Assembly: GCF_004116955.1 (NCBI RefSeq) | Contig: NZ_CP026362.1 | Span: 3,942,001 to 4,006,000, forward strand | DNA from: Bacillus vallismortis | Lineage (GTDB): Bacteria > Bacillota > Bacilli > Bacillales > Bacillaceae | DNA length: 64,000 nt | Reading direction: 5' to 3' | Part shown: piece by piece, positions 50,523 to 64,000 of the stretch | Layout: each line of letters opens with the position of its first letter | Position numbering within the stretch: position 1 is the first letter of the stretch | Position numbers and translations under genes: made by a program | Notes under the pieces: model-generated | Told to the model about the DNA's origin: nothing | Database searches by the model: none | Seen by the model: only the letters and a program-made list of their open reading frames with translations

Positions 50523-51065
50523 ATGAATGAGATCAAGCTAAAATGGAGTACGATGCTGTCTGAGTTTCAGGAACAAGCGGGATTGAAACAGGATCAGCTC
50601 TTTGTCCTTGGATGCAGCACGAGCGAAGTGGCCGGCAGCCGGATCGGCACATCGGGAAGCGAAGACATCGCGGAAAGCATCTACAGCGGACTTGCCGAGC
50701 TCAAGAGAAAAACAGGCATCCATCTCGCATTTCAGTGCTGCGAGCATTTGAACAGAGCGCTTGTAGTAGAGGAGGAAACGGCTCAGCTGTTCAGGCTGCC
50801 GGCCGTTTCGGCCGTACCTGTTCCAAAAGCGGGTGGGGCGATGGCTGCTTATGCATTTAAGCAGATGAGGTCTCCTGTTCTTGTTGAAAACATACAGGCT
50901 GACGCGGGAATAGACGTAGGCGATACGTTTATCGGCATGCATCTGAAGCCGGTAGCTGTCCCTGTGCGTGTTTCTCAAAACAGTCTGGGTGAAGCCCATG
51001 TGACATTAGCGCGTACGCGGCCGAAGCTGATTGGCGGAGTACGCGCGGTTTATGAGTGCGAATGA
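50523..51065 (+). CDS. ywlG: YwlG, UPF0340 (TIGR01440) protein
   Basis: 180 residues, cytoplasmic alpha/beta protein of the UPF0340 family. The conserved region LGCSTSEVAGSRIGTSGSED (~30) and the C-terminal ARTRPKLIGGVRAVYE (~165) are typical. Function is not known. It matches B. subtilis YwlG. ATG 50523, with a weak site (AGGGGTG). It sits between rpiB and glyA and is followed by a small hairpin. Confidence 0.88.
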   Translation: MNEIKLKWSTMLSEFQEQAGLKQDQLFVLGCSTSEVAGSRIGTSGSEDIAESIYSGLAELKRKTGIHLAFQCCEHLNRALVVEEETAQLFRLPAVSAVPVPKAGGAMAAYAFKQMRSPVLVENIQADAGIDVGDTFIGMHLKPVAVPVRVSQNSLGEAHVTLARTRPKLIGGVRAVYECE

Positions 51066-51090
51066 AAGGACTGCGAGGCCAGTCTTTTCT
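51065..51090 (+). terminator. ywlG terminator
   Basis: AAAGGACTG pairs with CAGTCTTTT (one G-U) around CGAGGC, followed by a T-rich stretch. Confidence 0.7.
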
Positions 51091-51111
51091 TTATTTTGAG
51101 GCGGAAAAATA

Positions 51112-51220
51112 AATTCCGAACTTTAATTTAAATTCAAGTTATTAATATTCGTTTTTACCAACAAAATTTTTGATTTTTTAAAAATAATCTTTTACATCGG
51201 CCTAAAAAACCATGTACAAT
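51112..51220 (+). promoter_or_regulatory. glyA promoter with PurR operators
   Basis: A perfect PurBox AATTCCGAACTTT (51112-51124) and an inverted weaker box at 51144-51156 (AATATTCGTTTTT) lie upstream of -35 TTTACA (51191-51196) and -10 TACAAT (51215-51220), start near 51227. B. subtilis glyA belongs to the PurR regulon because it supplies one-carbon units for purines. Confidence 0.8.
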
Positions 51221-51269
51221 AGTGATGGTAAAAACAAAGAACAGGATACGGATAGGAGAGGATCTCGCG

Positions 51270-52517
51270 ATGAAACATTTACCTGCGCAAGACGCACAAG
51301 TGTTTAACGCCATTAAAAATGAGCGTGAACGCCAACAGACTAAGATCGAATTGATTGCTTCTGAGAACTTTGTAAGTGAAGCGGTTATGGAAGCACAAGG
51401 ATCTGTTTTGACAAACAAGTACGCTGAAGGATATCCGGGCAAACGCTACTATGGCGGATGTGAGCACGTTGATGTCGTTGAAGATATCGCTCGTGACCGC
51501 GCGAAGGAGATCTTTGGAGCGGAGTATGTAAACGTTCAGCCGCATTCAGGCGCACAAGCAAACATGGCAGTATACTTCACGATTTTGGAGCAAGGCGATA
51601 CTGTACTTGGGATGAACCTCTCCCACGGCGGCCATTTAACACACGGAAGTCCAGTCAACTTCAGCGGTGTTCAATATAACTTTGTTGAGTACGGCGTAGA
51701 TAAAGAAACTCAATATATTGATTATGATGACGTACGTGAAAAAGCCCTCGCTCATAAACCGAAGCTTATCGTGGCAGGAGCAAGTGCGTATCCTCGTACA
51801 ATCGACTTTAAGAAATTCCGTGAAATTGCCGATGAAGTCGGCGCTTACTTCATGGTGGATATGGCGCATATCGCGGGACTTGTTGCGGCGGGCCTTCATC
51901 CAAACCCGGTTCCTTACGCTGATTTCGTGACAACAACAACACATAAAACACTTCGCGGACCTCGCGGAGGTATGATCCTTTGCCGCGAAGAGTTTGGCAA
52001 GAAAATTGATAAATCGATCTTCCCTGGCATTCAAGGCGGCCCGCTGATGCACGTAATTGCTGCAAAAGCTGTTTCATTCGGCGAAGTATTGCAGGACGAT
52101 TTCAAAACATATGCACAAAACGTCATCTCAAATGCAAAACGTTTGGCTGAAGCGTTAACGAAAGAGGGCGTTCAGCTTGTCTCAGGCGGAACAGACAACC
52201 ACCTTATCCTTGTTGACCTTCGTTCTCTCGGACTGACAGGTAAGGTTGCGGAGCATGTGCTTGATGAAATTGGTATTACGTCTAACAAAAACGCGATTCC
52301 ATATGATCCGGAAAAACCTTTCGTAACAAGCGGCATCCGTCTTGGTACAGCTGCTGTGACAAGCCGCGGTTTTGACGGAGACGCATTGGACGAAGTTGGG
52401 GCTATCATTGCGCTTGCATTGAAAAACCACGAAGATGAAGGGAAACTTAAAGAAGCAAGCCAGCGTGTAGCTGCTCTGACAGATAAATTCCCTCTATATA
52501 ATGAATTAGATTACTAA
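51270..52517 (+). CDS. glyA: Serine hydroxymethyltransferase
   Basis: 415 residues, a PLP enzyme converting serine and tetrahydrofolate to glycine and methylene-tetrahydrofolate. The PLP-lysine is in [17 protein letters not shown] (~225). The substrate region [18 protein letters not shown] (~50) is typical. ATG 51270 with AGGAGAGG upstream; the 51222 frame start overlaps the promoter -10/start site. It is the main cellular source of one-carbon units and glycine, consistent with its PurR control. Confidence 0.97.
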   Translation: MKHLPAQDAQVFNAIKNERERQQTKIELIASENFVSEAVMEAQGSVLTNKYAEGYPGKRYYGGCEHVDVVEDIARDRAKEIFGAEYVNVQPHSGAQANMAVYFTILEQGDTVLGMNLSHGGHLTHGSPVNFSGVQYNFVEYGVDKETQYIDYDDVREKALAHKPKLIVAGASAYPRTIDFKKFREIADEVGAYFMVDMAHIAGLVAAGLHPNPVPYADFVTTTTHKTLRGPRGGMILCREEFGKKIDKSIFPGIQGGPLMHVIAAKAVSFGEVLQDDFKTYAQNVISNAKRLAEALTKEGVQLVSGGTDNHLILVDLRSLGLTGKVAEHVLDEIGITSNKNAIPYDPEKPFVTSGIRLGTAAVTSRGFDGDALDEVGAIIALALKNHEDEGKLKEASQRVAALTDKFPLYNELDY

Positions 52518-52523
52518 GATCCT

Positions 52524-52559
52524 AAAAACCCGCTCAGGCTTATGCCCGGCGGGTTTTTT
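52524..52559 (+). terminator. glyA terminator
   Basis: AAACCCGC pairs with GCGGGTTT, followed by T's. Confidence 0.85.
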
Positions 52560-52652
52560 GACGATGTTCTTGAAACTCCATGTCTTTTTTTGTAGAATCA
52601 ATAGAAGTGTGTAATTGTTGATGTGACAATAAAAAAGGAGCTGAAACACAGT

Positions 52653-53282
52653 ATGGGTAAGGTTTATGTATTTGATCATCCTTTAATTCAGCACAAGCTG
52701 ACATATATACGGAATGAAGAGACAGGTACGAAGGATTTTAGAGAGCTTGTAGACGAAGTGGCAACGCTTATGGCGTTTGAAATTACCCGTGATCTCCCTC
52801 TGGAAGAAGTGGATATCAACACACCGGTTCAGGCTGCGAAGTCGAAAGTCATCTCAGGGAAAAAACTCGGAGTGGTTCCTATCCTCAGAGCCGGATTGGG
52901 AATGGTTGACGGCATCTTAAAGCTTATTCCAGCGGCAAAAGTGGGGCATGTCGGCTTGTACCGTGATCCTGAAACCTTAAAACCAGTGGAATACTATGTC
53001 AAGCTTCCTTCTGACGTGGAAGAGCGTGAATTCATCGTGGTTGACCCGATGCTGGCCACAGGCGGCTCCGCGGTTGAAGCCATTCACAGCCTCAAAAAAC
53101 GCGGCGCGAAAAACATTCGTTTCATGTGTCTGGTAGCGGCGCCGGAGGGTGTGGAAGAATTGCAGAAGCATCATTCGGACGTGGATATTTACATTGCGGC
53201 GCTTGATGATAAATTAAATGAAAAAGGTTATATCGTTCCTGGTCTCGGAGATGCGGGAGACCGTATGTTTGGAACAAAATAA
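52653..53282 (+). CDS. upp: Uracil phosphoribosyltransferase
   Basis: 209 residues. It salvages uracil to UMP with PRPP. The PRPP site is in [18 protein letters not shown] (~130), and the uracil-binding C-terminus is [20 protein letters not shown] 52653 ([16 protein letters not shown]) with AAAAGGAG upstream; a GTG at 52623 is rejected because it precedes the ribosome site and lengthens the conserved N-terminus. It ends at a terminator before the atp operon promoter. Confidence 0.97.
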   Translation: MGKVYVFDHPLIQHKLTYIRNEETGTKDFRELVDEVATLMAFEITRDLPLEEVDINTPVQAAKSKVISGKKLGVVPILRAGLGMVDGILKLIPAAKVGHVGLYRDPETLKPVEYYVKLPSDVEEREFIVVDPMLATGGSAVEAIHSLKKRGAKNIRFMCLVAAPEGVEELQKHHSDVDIYIAALDDKLNEKGYIVPGLGDAGDRMFGTK

Positions 53283-53285
53283 AAT

Positions 53286-53317
53286 AGAAAACCCCGAAAA
53301 AGGGTTTTCTTTTTTTA
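53286..53317 (+). terminator. upp terminator
   Basis: AGAAAACCC / GGGTTTTCT stem with a seven-base loop and seven T's. Confidence 0.88.
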
Positions 53318-53419
53318 TCCAGTTATTTGCTGTTCGGCCAATCTGTATACAATTATAGGTGAAAATGTGAACATTCTGTGGATGCTCACAGTATAAAAAG
53401 TTTTTTAACTTTAAACAGA

Positions 53420-53699
53420 TTGACACTTGTTAGGGGCTATTGTATGCTAAACGAGGGTATTATGAGAAGGTTTTCATAGCTTTCATTATAGTCCCCATCC
53501 TCAATGTAAATCCTCTCAGAAAACCCGTATTATGAGGATTTATTAAGCGAATGAAACAGCATCCTTGCAAGGCTTGCGGATGAATGATTTTTTCGAACAG
53601 GCCCGTTTTGCCGGTCAAAAAAGGTCTTCTACTAGGGTTAACCGCTGATTTTGCCGTATCTAAGAAATACATTATTTTTCATCAGGAGACAGATAGTTG
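53420..53699 (+). promoter_or_regulatory. atp operon promoter and long leader
   Basis: -35 TTGACA (53420-53425), 17-bp spacer, -10 TATGCT (53443-53448), start near 53455. The ~245-base leader has no convincing protein. It contains several short pairings (for example GCATCC...GGATGA around 53568). A 70-codon minus-strand frame here is treated as noise. Confidence 0.8.
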
Positions 53700-54825
<1,126 letters not shown>

Positions 54826-54855
54826 AACATTATATCCAAACGGATAACATTTTAA

Positions 54856-55083
<228 letters not shown>

Positions 55084-55108
55084 GCATAAAAGCCTTATAT
55101 GAACTAAA

Positions 55109-55144
55109 AATGGCGAAGATCATTCCAAGAGAACCTTCGCCATT
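55109..55144 (+). promoter_or_regulatory. Intercistronic hairpin between atpE and atpF
   Basis: AATGGCGAAG (55109-55118) and CTTCGCCATT (55135-55144) form a perfect 10-bp stem with a 16-base loop. No T tract follows, so it is more likely to protect or process mRNA 3' to atpE than to terminate fully. Confidence 0.65.
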
Positions 55145-55245
55145 GCTTTATGTCTGATAAGCAACCCGCCTTGCCGGCTGAAAAGAGACAAGTGCGGCTG
55201 CTGGATCAGCAAAGAAAAACCTGCAGAAGGGAGTTGCCGTAGTAG

Positions 55246-56300
<1,055 letters not shown>

Positions 56301-56316
56301 AAGGGGTGAAACCTAA

Positions 56317-57825
<1,509 letters not shown>

Positions 57826-57880
57826 CTCGAATGCTGATGAGAGAAAAAGGTTCTCTTTTTCTCTCTTTTTACGCAGATGA

Positions 57881-60209
<2,329 letters not shown>

Positions 60210-60220
60210 TCTGGTCCTAG

Positions 60221-60631
<411 letters not shown>

Positions 60632-60633
60632 AC

Positions 60634-60665
60634 AAAATCCTTCTCTTTATGAGAAGGATTTTTTT
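60634..60665. terminator. atp operon terminator (also serves ywmA)
   Basis: A perfect 12-bp stem AAAATCCTTCTC / GAGAAGGATTTT with a five-base loop and T's. The end of convergent ywmA lies within it. Confidence 0.92.
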
Positions 60666-61137
60666 ATGACCGCACAAGAGAATCAAACAGCGAGAGCAGC
60701 GGTTGGCTCTCTTTTTGCCGCAAGTATAAACGATCGCAGCAATTCACGGTATGCCATGATTTCCGGTGTCTTCTGAAGCCCATTGTATAAGCGCCGTCTG
60801 TGTACGGATAAGGTTTTACAATCCATTCCGCATCCTCATGATGGGCAATCACGCAATCTATAAGATACACACTGATCATTTTCTCAAATTCTTCAATAGG
60901 AAGGTTCCAATCAGTAAGCAATAGCTCTTGTATACTTTGAAAATAAAGGTTTTCAAGCTCTTCAAGGCTTTCTCTCGCATAAGTAAGAGAAATGTTATAA
61001 AACTGACACAATTCATTCAGTTCTTCAATCTGTGACTGTCTATAATCATAATAGAATGCAATTGCTTCCCATTCCTGTTCAAAAATTGGCAGGTCCTCAC
61101 CGTATTGCTTTTCAGGCTGAAAAAAAGAATGATTCAC
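60664..61137 (-). CDS. ywmA: YwmA, uncharacterised protein
   Basis: 157 residues, acidic N-terminal two thirds with helical segments (DLPIFEQEWEAIAFYYDYRQ; SIQELLLTDWNLPIEEFEKM), and a basic C-terminal third (GFRRHRKSWHTVNCCDRLYL). No signal peptide, membrane segment or known motif. The start is GTG 61137 with GGAAAGGAG upstream. It is convergent with the atp operon. It corresponds by position and length to B. subtilis YwmA; no function assigned. Confidence 0.8.
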   Translation of the reverse strand: MNHSFFQPEKQYGEDLPIFEQEWEAIAFYYDYRQSQIEELNELCQFYNISLTYARESLEELENLYFQSIQELLLTDWNLPIEEFEKMISVYLIDCVIAHHEDAEWIVKPYPYTDGAYTMGFRRHRKSWHTVNCCDRLYLRQKESQPLLSLFDSLVRS

Positions 61138-61314
61138 ATTTGCCAGCTCCTTTCCAATTCAGTATACCATGTAAAAGAATCGTACTTTAAGCGGGGATTA
61201 GCCCTATATATGGGTGATTATTCCATTCTGTATAAAATGTATCATCTTTATCTGTGCTTCTTATATAATAAGAAAGGGTATAAACGCGGAGAAAGGATGA
61301 AAGGAGTGGAATAG

Positions 61315-61545
61315 ATGAGTGTATTGGGACAGCAGGCTGCTATCGGCATTGTCGTGCACCTGATTTTTATAGCGGTGACTTGGTGGGCACTGCAGGCCGT
61401 CAATATCGATCCGTTAATTAAAAAAGGCAAAGTTGTGCAGGCTAGGCTCCTGATGATGTTGCTGACAATCGCCATTGGAACGGCCGTTGCAAATTTCTTT
61501 TTAGATTACCTCAATTATTCACAGCAGCTTCCCTATCTATTTTAA
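61315..61545 (+). CDS. ywzB: YwzB, DUF1146 membrane protein
   Basis: 76 residues with two hydrophobic segments (AAIGIVVHLIFIAVTWWALQ and LLMMLLTIAIGTAVANFFLD) and a C-terminal DYLNYSQQLPYLF, the pattern of DUF1146. ATG 61315 is preceded by AAAGGAGTGG. Its role is unknown; it is always near atp/murAA in this genus. Confidence 0.85.
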   Translation: MSVLGQQAAIGIVVHLIFIAVTWWALQAVNIDPLIKKGKVVQARLLMMLLTIAIGTAVANFFLDYLNYSQQLPYLF

Positions 61546-61672
61546 TAGGTTTGGAACCTCATCATCTAGGGAATGGTTGGGGAAGGGGTTGAAGCGAATA
61601 GCTCGAGTTTTGACGAAGATTTTTACGTATGGCGCCTCTTGCCTCCGGTAAAACTGGGGATAAGGGGGAGAG

Positions 61673-62419
61673 ATGAACATGAACAAAAAACAAGTAAGCC
61701 GCGCTATTATCATTTCCGTGATGCTAAGCTTCGTCATAGCTGTTTTCCATACCATTCATGCGAGTGAGTTAACGCCGTTAGCACAACTGGCAGAGGGGCT
61801 GAATCGCCAAGATGTGTCAATAGATAAGTGGACTTTGCATGCCAAACAAAACATGTCGCTGACCGAAAAAGAATTTTATCAAAAAGTGCAACGTTTACAA
61901 TCAGAGTATCGTCAATATGATTGGGAGCTTGCACAGGAAGATAAGGTCGTAAAGGTCATTGGCACATATACTGACAAAAAAAATCGCACTTCTTTTAGGC
62001 TGCAGCTTGTCACAACCCTCAAAAAACACAACCCAACTTCGTATTTATTATATGAGCAAATGAGTCTTGAGACACCGAATAGCTGGAATGATACATATGA
62101 ACAGTTTGAACGTGAGACACTCGGGATATTCCAAGAAAAAGTAGTTATTTTTACTTGTCTAAATGGTCATTTAAATGATAATATGAATATTGTTTTGCAA
62201 AAAAAAGCAAATCAGTTATTAAATGAATTTCAAGCAAGATCTGTAGAACATGTAGTTGAGCCAAATTTCGTTTCTATTTCTGCGTTTACAGATGAGTGGG
62301 AAGAGTACATCATGACCTCGAAACATAAAATGAATTTGCAAATTGCACTTAGAAGTGCAGGAATGGGCGGAAAACATACCGTTACGGTTGGCACACCAAT
62401 CGTTACGACTGAATATTAA
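61673..62419 (+). CDS. ywmB: YwmB, secreted TATA-box-binding-like (DUF1779) protein
   Basis: 248 residues. An N-terminal signal-type segment (RAIIISVMLSFVIAVFHTIHA) is followed by a mixed alpha/beta domain with charged helices and FTCLNGHLNDNMN. The DUF1779 family has a TATA-box-binding-protein-like fold. It lies 33 bases before murAA and is likely co-transcribed. ATG 61673 (an alternative at 61679) follows AAGGGGGAG. It is thought to act outside the membrane; function unknown. Confidence 0.88.
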   Translation: MNMNKKQVSRAIIISVMLSFVIAVFHTIHASELTPLAQLAEGLNRQDVSIDKWTLHAKQNMSLTEKEFYQKVQRLQSEYRQYDWELAQEDKVVKVIGTYTDKKNRTSFRLQLVTTLKKHNPTSYLLYEQMSLETPNSWNDTYEQFERETLGIFQEKVVIFTCLNGHLNDNMNIVLQKKANQLLNEFQARSVEHVVEPNFVSISAFTDEWEEYIMTSKHKMNLQIALRSAGMGGKHTVTVGTPIVTTEY

Positions 62420-62452
62420 TATAGAGAATTTAGGGACGCGGAGGGGAATACC

Positions 62453-63763
62453 TTGGAAAAAATCATCGTCCGCGGCGGTCAAAAGTTAAACGGCACAGTC
62501 AAAGTTGAAGGCGCTAAAAATGCTGTTTTACCTGTTATCGCTGCATCTTTGTTAGCAAGTGAAGAAAAAAGCGTAATTTGTGATGTACCTACGCTCTCCG
62601 ATGTATATACAATTAACGAAGTGTTGCGTCATTTAGGAGCAGATGTGCATTTTGAGAATAATGAAGTGACTGTAAATGCTTCATACGCTTTGCAAACTGA
62701 AGCACCTTTTGAATATGTTCGTAAAATGCGTGCGTCTGTGCTTGTCATGGGGCCGCTTCTTGCGCGTACAGGTCATGCAAGAGTTGCGCTTCCGGGCGGA
62801 TGCGCAATTGGTTCCAGACCGATCGATCAGCATTTAAAAGGTTTTGAAGCAATGGGCGCAGAAATCAAAGTCGGCAATGGCTTCATCGAAGCTGAAGTAA
62901 ACGGCCGTCTGCAAGGCGCAAAAATCTACCTGGACTTCCCAAGTGTAGGAGCTACAGAGAACCTGATTATGGCAGCCGCTCTGGCTGAAGGAACAACAAC
63001 GCTGGAGAACGTGGCGAAAGAACCTGAAATCGTTGATTTAGCAAACTATATCAACGGCATGGGCGGTAAAATCCGCGGAGCTGGCACCGGCACCATCAAA
63101 ATTGAAGGGGTCGAAAAGCTTCACGGCGTAAAACACCATATTATTCCTGACCGCATTGAAGCGGGCACATTTATGGTTGCTGCTGCTATCACAGAAGGAA
63201 ACGTATTGGTGAAAGGAGCGGTTCCTGAACACCTCACCTCTTTAATTGCGAAAATGGAAGAGATGGGTGTAACGATTAAGGATGAAGGTGAAGGCTTGCG
63301 TGTCATCGGCCCGAAAGAACTCAAACCGATTGACATTAAAACAATGCCTCACCCAGGCTTCCCGACTGATATGCAGTCACAAATGATGGCGCTTCTGCTT
63401 CGTGCAAGCGGCACAAGCATGATTACAGAAACTGTTTTTGAAAACCGTTTTATGCATGCGGAAGAATTCCGCCGTATGAATGGAGATATCAAGATTGAAG
63501 GACGTTCTGTCATCATTAATGGTCCTGTACAGCTTCAGGGAGCTGAAGTTGCAGCGACTGATTTGCGTGCAGGTGCAGCGCTGATTCTTGCGGGGTTAGT
63601 GGCTGAAGGTCATACGCGTGTTACTGAACTGAAGCACTTAGACCGCGGTTACGTTGATTTCCATAAGAAGCTTGAGGCTATTGGCGCAGACATCGAACGT
63701 GTAAATGATGAGTCTGCTTCTGAGCAAGAGAACAAAGAAGTCGTATCTGACTTAAACGCATAA
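62453..63763 (+). CDS. murAA: UDP-N-acetylglucosamine 1-carboxyvinyltransferase MurAA
   Basis: 436 residues, the main and essential B. subtilis MurA. Catalytic Cys in [15 protein letters not shown] (~119) and the Lys22/Asn23 pair in EGAKNAVLP. The start is TTG 62453, preceded by GGAGGGGAA. MurAB (34331) shares the fold but differs throughout. In B. subtilis MurAA is a ClpCP substrate. A terminator separates it from spoIID. Confidence 0.96.
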   Translation: MEKIIVRGGQKLNGTVKVEGAKNAVLPVIAASLLASEEKSVICDVPTLSDVYTINEVLRHLGADVHFENNEVTVNASYALQTEAPFEYVRKMRASVLVMGPLLARTGHARVALPGGCAIGSRPIDQHLKGFEAMGAEIKVGNGFIEAEVNGRLQGAKIYLDFPSVGATENLIMAAALAEGTTTLENVAKEPEIVDLANYINGMGGKIRGAGTGTIKIEGVEKLHGVKHHIIPDRIEAGTFMVAAAITEGNVLVKGAVPEHLTSLIAKMEEMGVTIKDEGEGLRVIGPKELKPIDIKTMPHPGFPTDMQSQMMALLLRASGTSMITETVFENRFMHAEEFRRMNGDIKIEGRSVIINGPVQLQGAEVAATDLRAGAALILAGLVAEGHTRVTELKHLDRGYVDFHKKLEAIGADIERVNDESASEQENKEVVSDLNA

Positions 63764-63771
63764 ACCACATG

Positions 63772-63806
63772 AAAATCAGTATGTCACTCTGGCATACTGG
63801 TTTTTT
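63772..63806 (+). terminator. murAA terminator
   Basis: AAAATCAGTATG pairs with CATACTGGTTTT (one G-U) around a nine-base loop, followed by T's. Confidence 0.88.
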
Positions 63807-63892
63807 ATTTTTCGTGTATTATCATCATTATGCGCAAAATAGCAAAAAAGAATACGTAAATGACAAATAAAGTTTCTGTCCAAAACGAGAGT

Positions 63893-63920
63893 CATATTAG
63901 CTTGTCCCTGCCCATAGACT
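63893..63920 (+). promoter_or_regulatory. Sigma-E promoter of spoIID
   Basis: CATATT (63893-63898), 14-bp spacer, CATAGACT (63913-63920), close to the sigma-E consensus. The spoIID ATG is 38 bases downstream. Confidence 0.75.
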
Positions 63921-63957
63921 AGACTAGAGTCGAATCCCGAGCAGGAGGCAGCTGAAT

Positions 63958-64000
63958 ATGAAACAATTCGTAATTACACTATCCGTACTATGTGCATTGA
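63958..64000 (+). CDS. spoIID: SpoIID, sporulation peptidoglycan lytic enzyme (partial, N-terminus)
   Basis: Only 14 codons (MKQFVITLSVLCAL) are in the window, the start of a signal/membrane segment. GCAGGAGG precedes the ATG. Position after murAA, the sigma-E promoter and the N-terminal sequence identify SpoIID, which cuts septal peptidoglycan with SpoIIP and SpoIIM during engulfment. Confidence 0.85.
   Translation, partial: MKQFVITLSVLCAL

Noticed and set aside
53460..53672. A 70-codon minus-strand frame in the atp leader
   Set aside because: No ribosome site and unlike any known protein; the leader is transcribed in the opposite direction.

Overview
The window comes from a Bacillus of the B. 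subtilis species complex. From 5.2 kb to the right end, gene content, order and protein sequences match the argS-fnr-nar-pyrG-rho-prfA-glyA-atp-murAA-spoIID region of B. subtilis, read here in the opposite direction to the usual B. subtilis map. The species was not resolved. No rRNA, tRNA, CRISPR array, phage or complete insertion sequence was seen.

Left end (1-5.2 kb), accessory. The tail of one gene and two complete genes encode tandem paralogous beta-propeller proteins (YwhK/YwhL type). Next to them, on the minus strand, is a decayed subtilosin A locus. sboA keeps all thioether-forming residues but has lost its stop and gained 20 codons. albA (radical SAM/SPASM thioether synthase) has frameshifts, a nonsense codon and lost cluster cysteines at its 3' end. 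albB is intact. albC stops just after its Walker A motif at a deletion junction that appears to have removed the rest of the operon.

5.2-18 kb, arginyl-tRNA synthetase and nitrate respiration. ywiB-argS is followed by narK-fnr, ywiC, arfM and narGHJI. Four sites resembling the Fnr box lie exactly 41.5 bp upstream of predicted starts (narK, narG, arfM, ywiC). Together these genes import nitrate, reduce it at the membrane and regulate the response to oxygen loss. A structured repeat element flanked by a duplicated terminator hairpin lies between arfM and narG.

18-28.5 kb, envelope lipids and stress. This holds a YitT-like membrane protein, two cardiolipin synthases (ywiE, ywjE), an ABC exporter (ywjA), an inserted small XRE-regulator/membrane-protein pair, a sigma-B type gene (ywjC), UV endonuclease uvsE, and the FadR-type fatty-acid oxidation genes fadF-acdA.

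28.5-47 kb, core metabolism and information processing. Genes are rpoE, pyrG with a CTP-sensing attenuator, ywjG, spo0F, fbaA, tal, murAB, glpX, rho, rpmE, tdk, maeA, ywkB, racA, ywkD, prfA, prmC, ywkF, ywlA and the sigma-F gene spoIIR.

47-64 kb. A DnaA-box cluster lies upstream of ywlC. It is followed by mntP, ywlE, rpiB, ywlG, glyA, upp, the nine-gene F1Fo ATP synthase operon, ywmA, ywzB, ywmB, murAA and the first 14 codons of spoIID. The most unusual material is the subtilosin locus, followed by the duplicated-terminator element and the XRE module.
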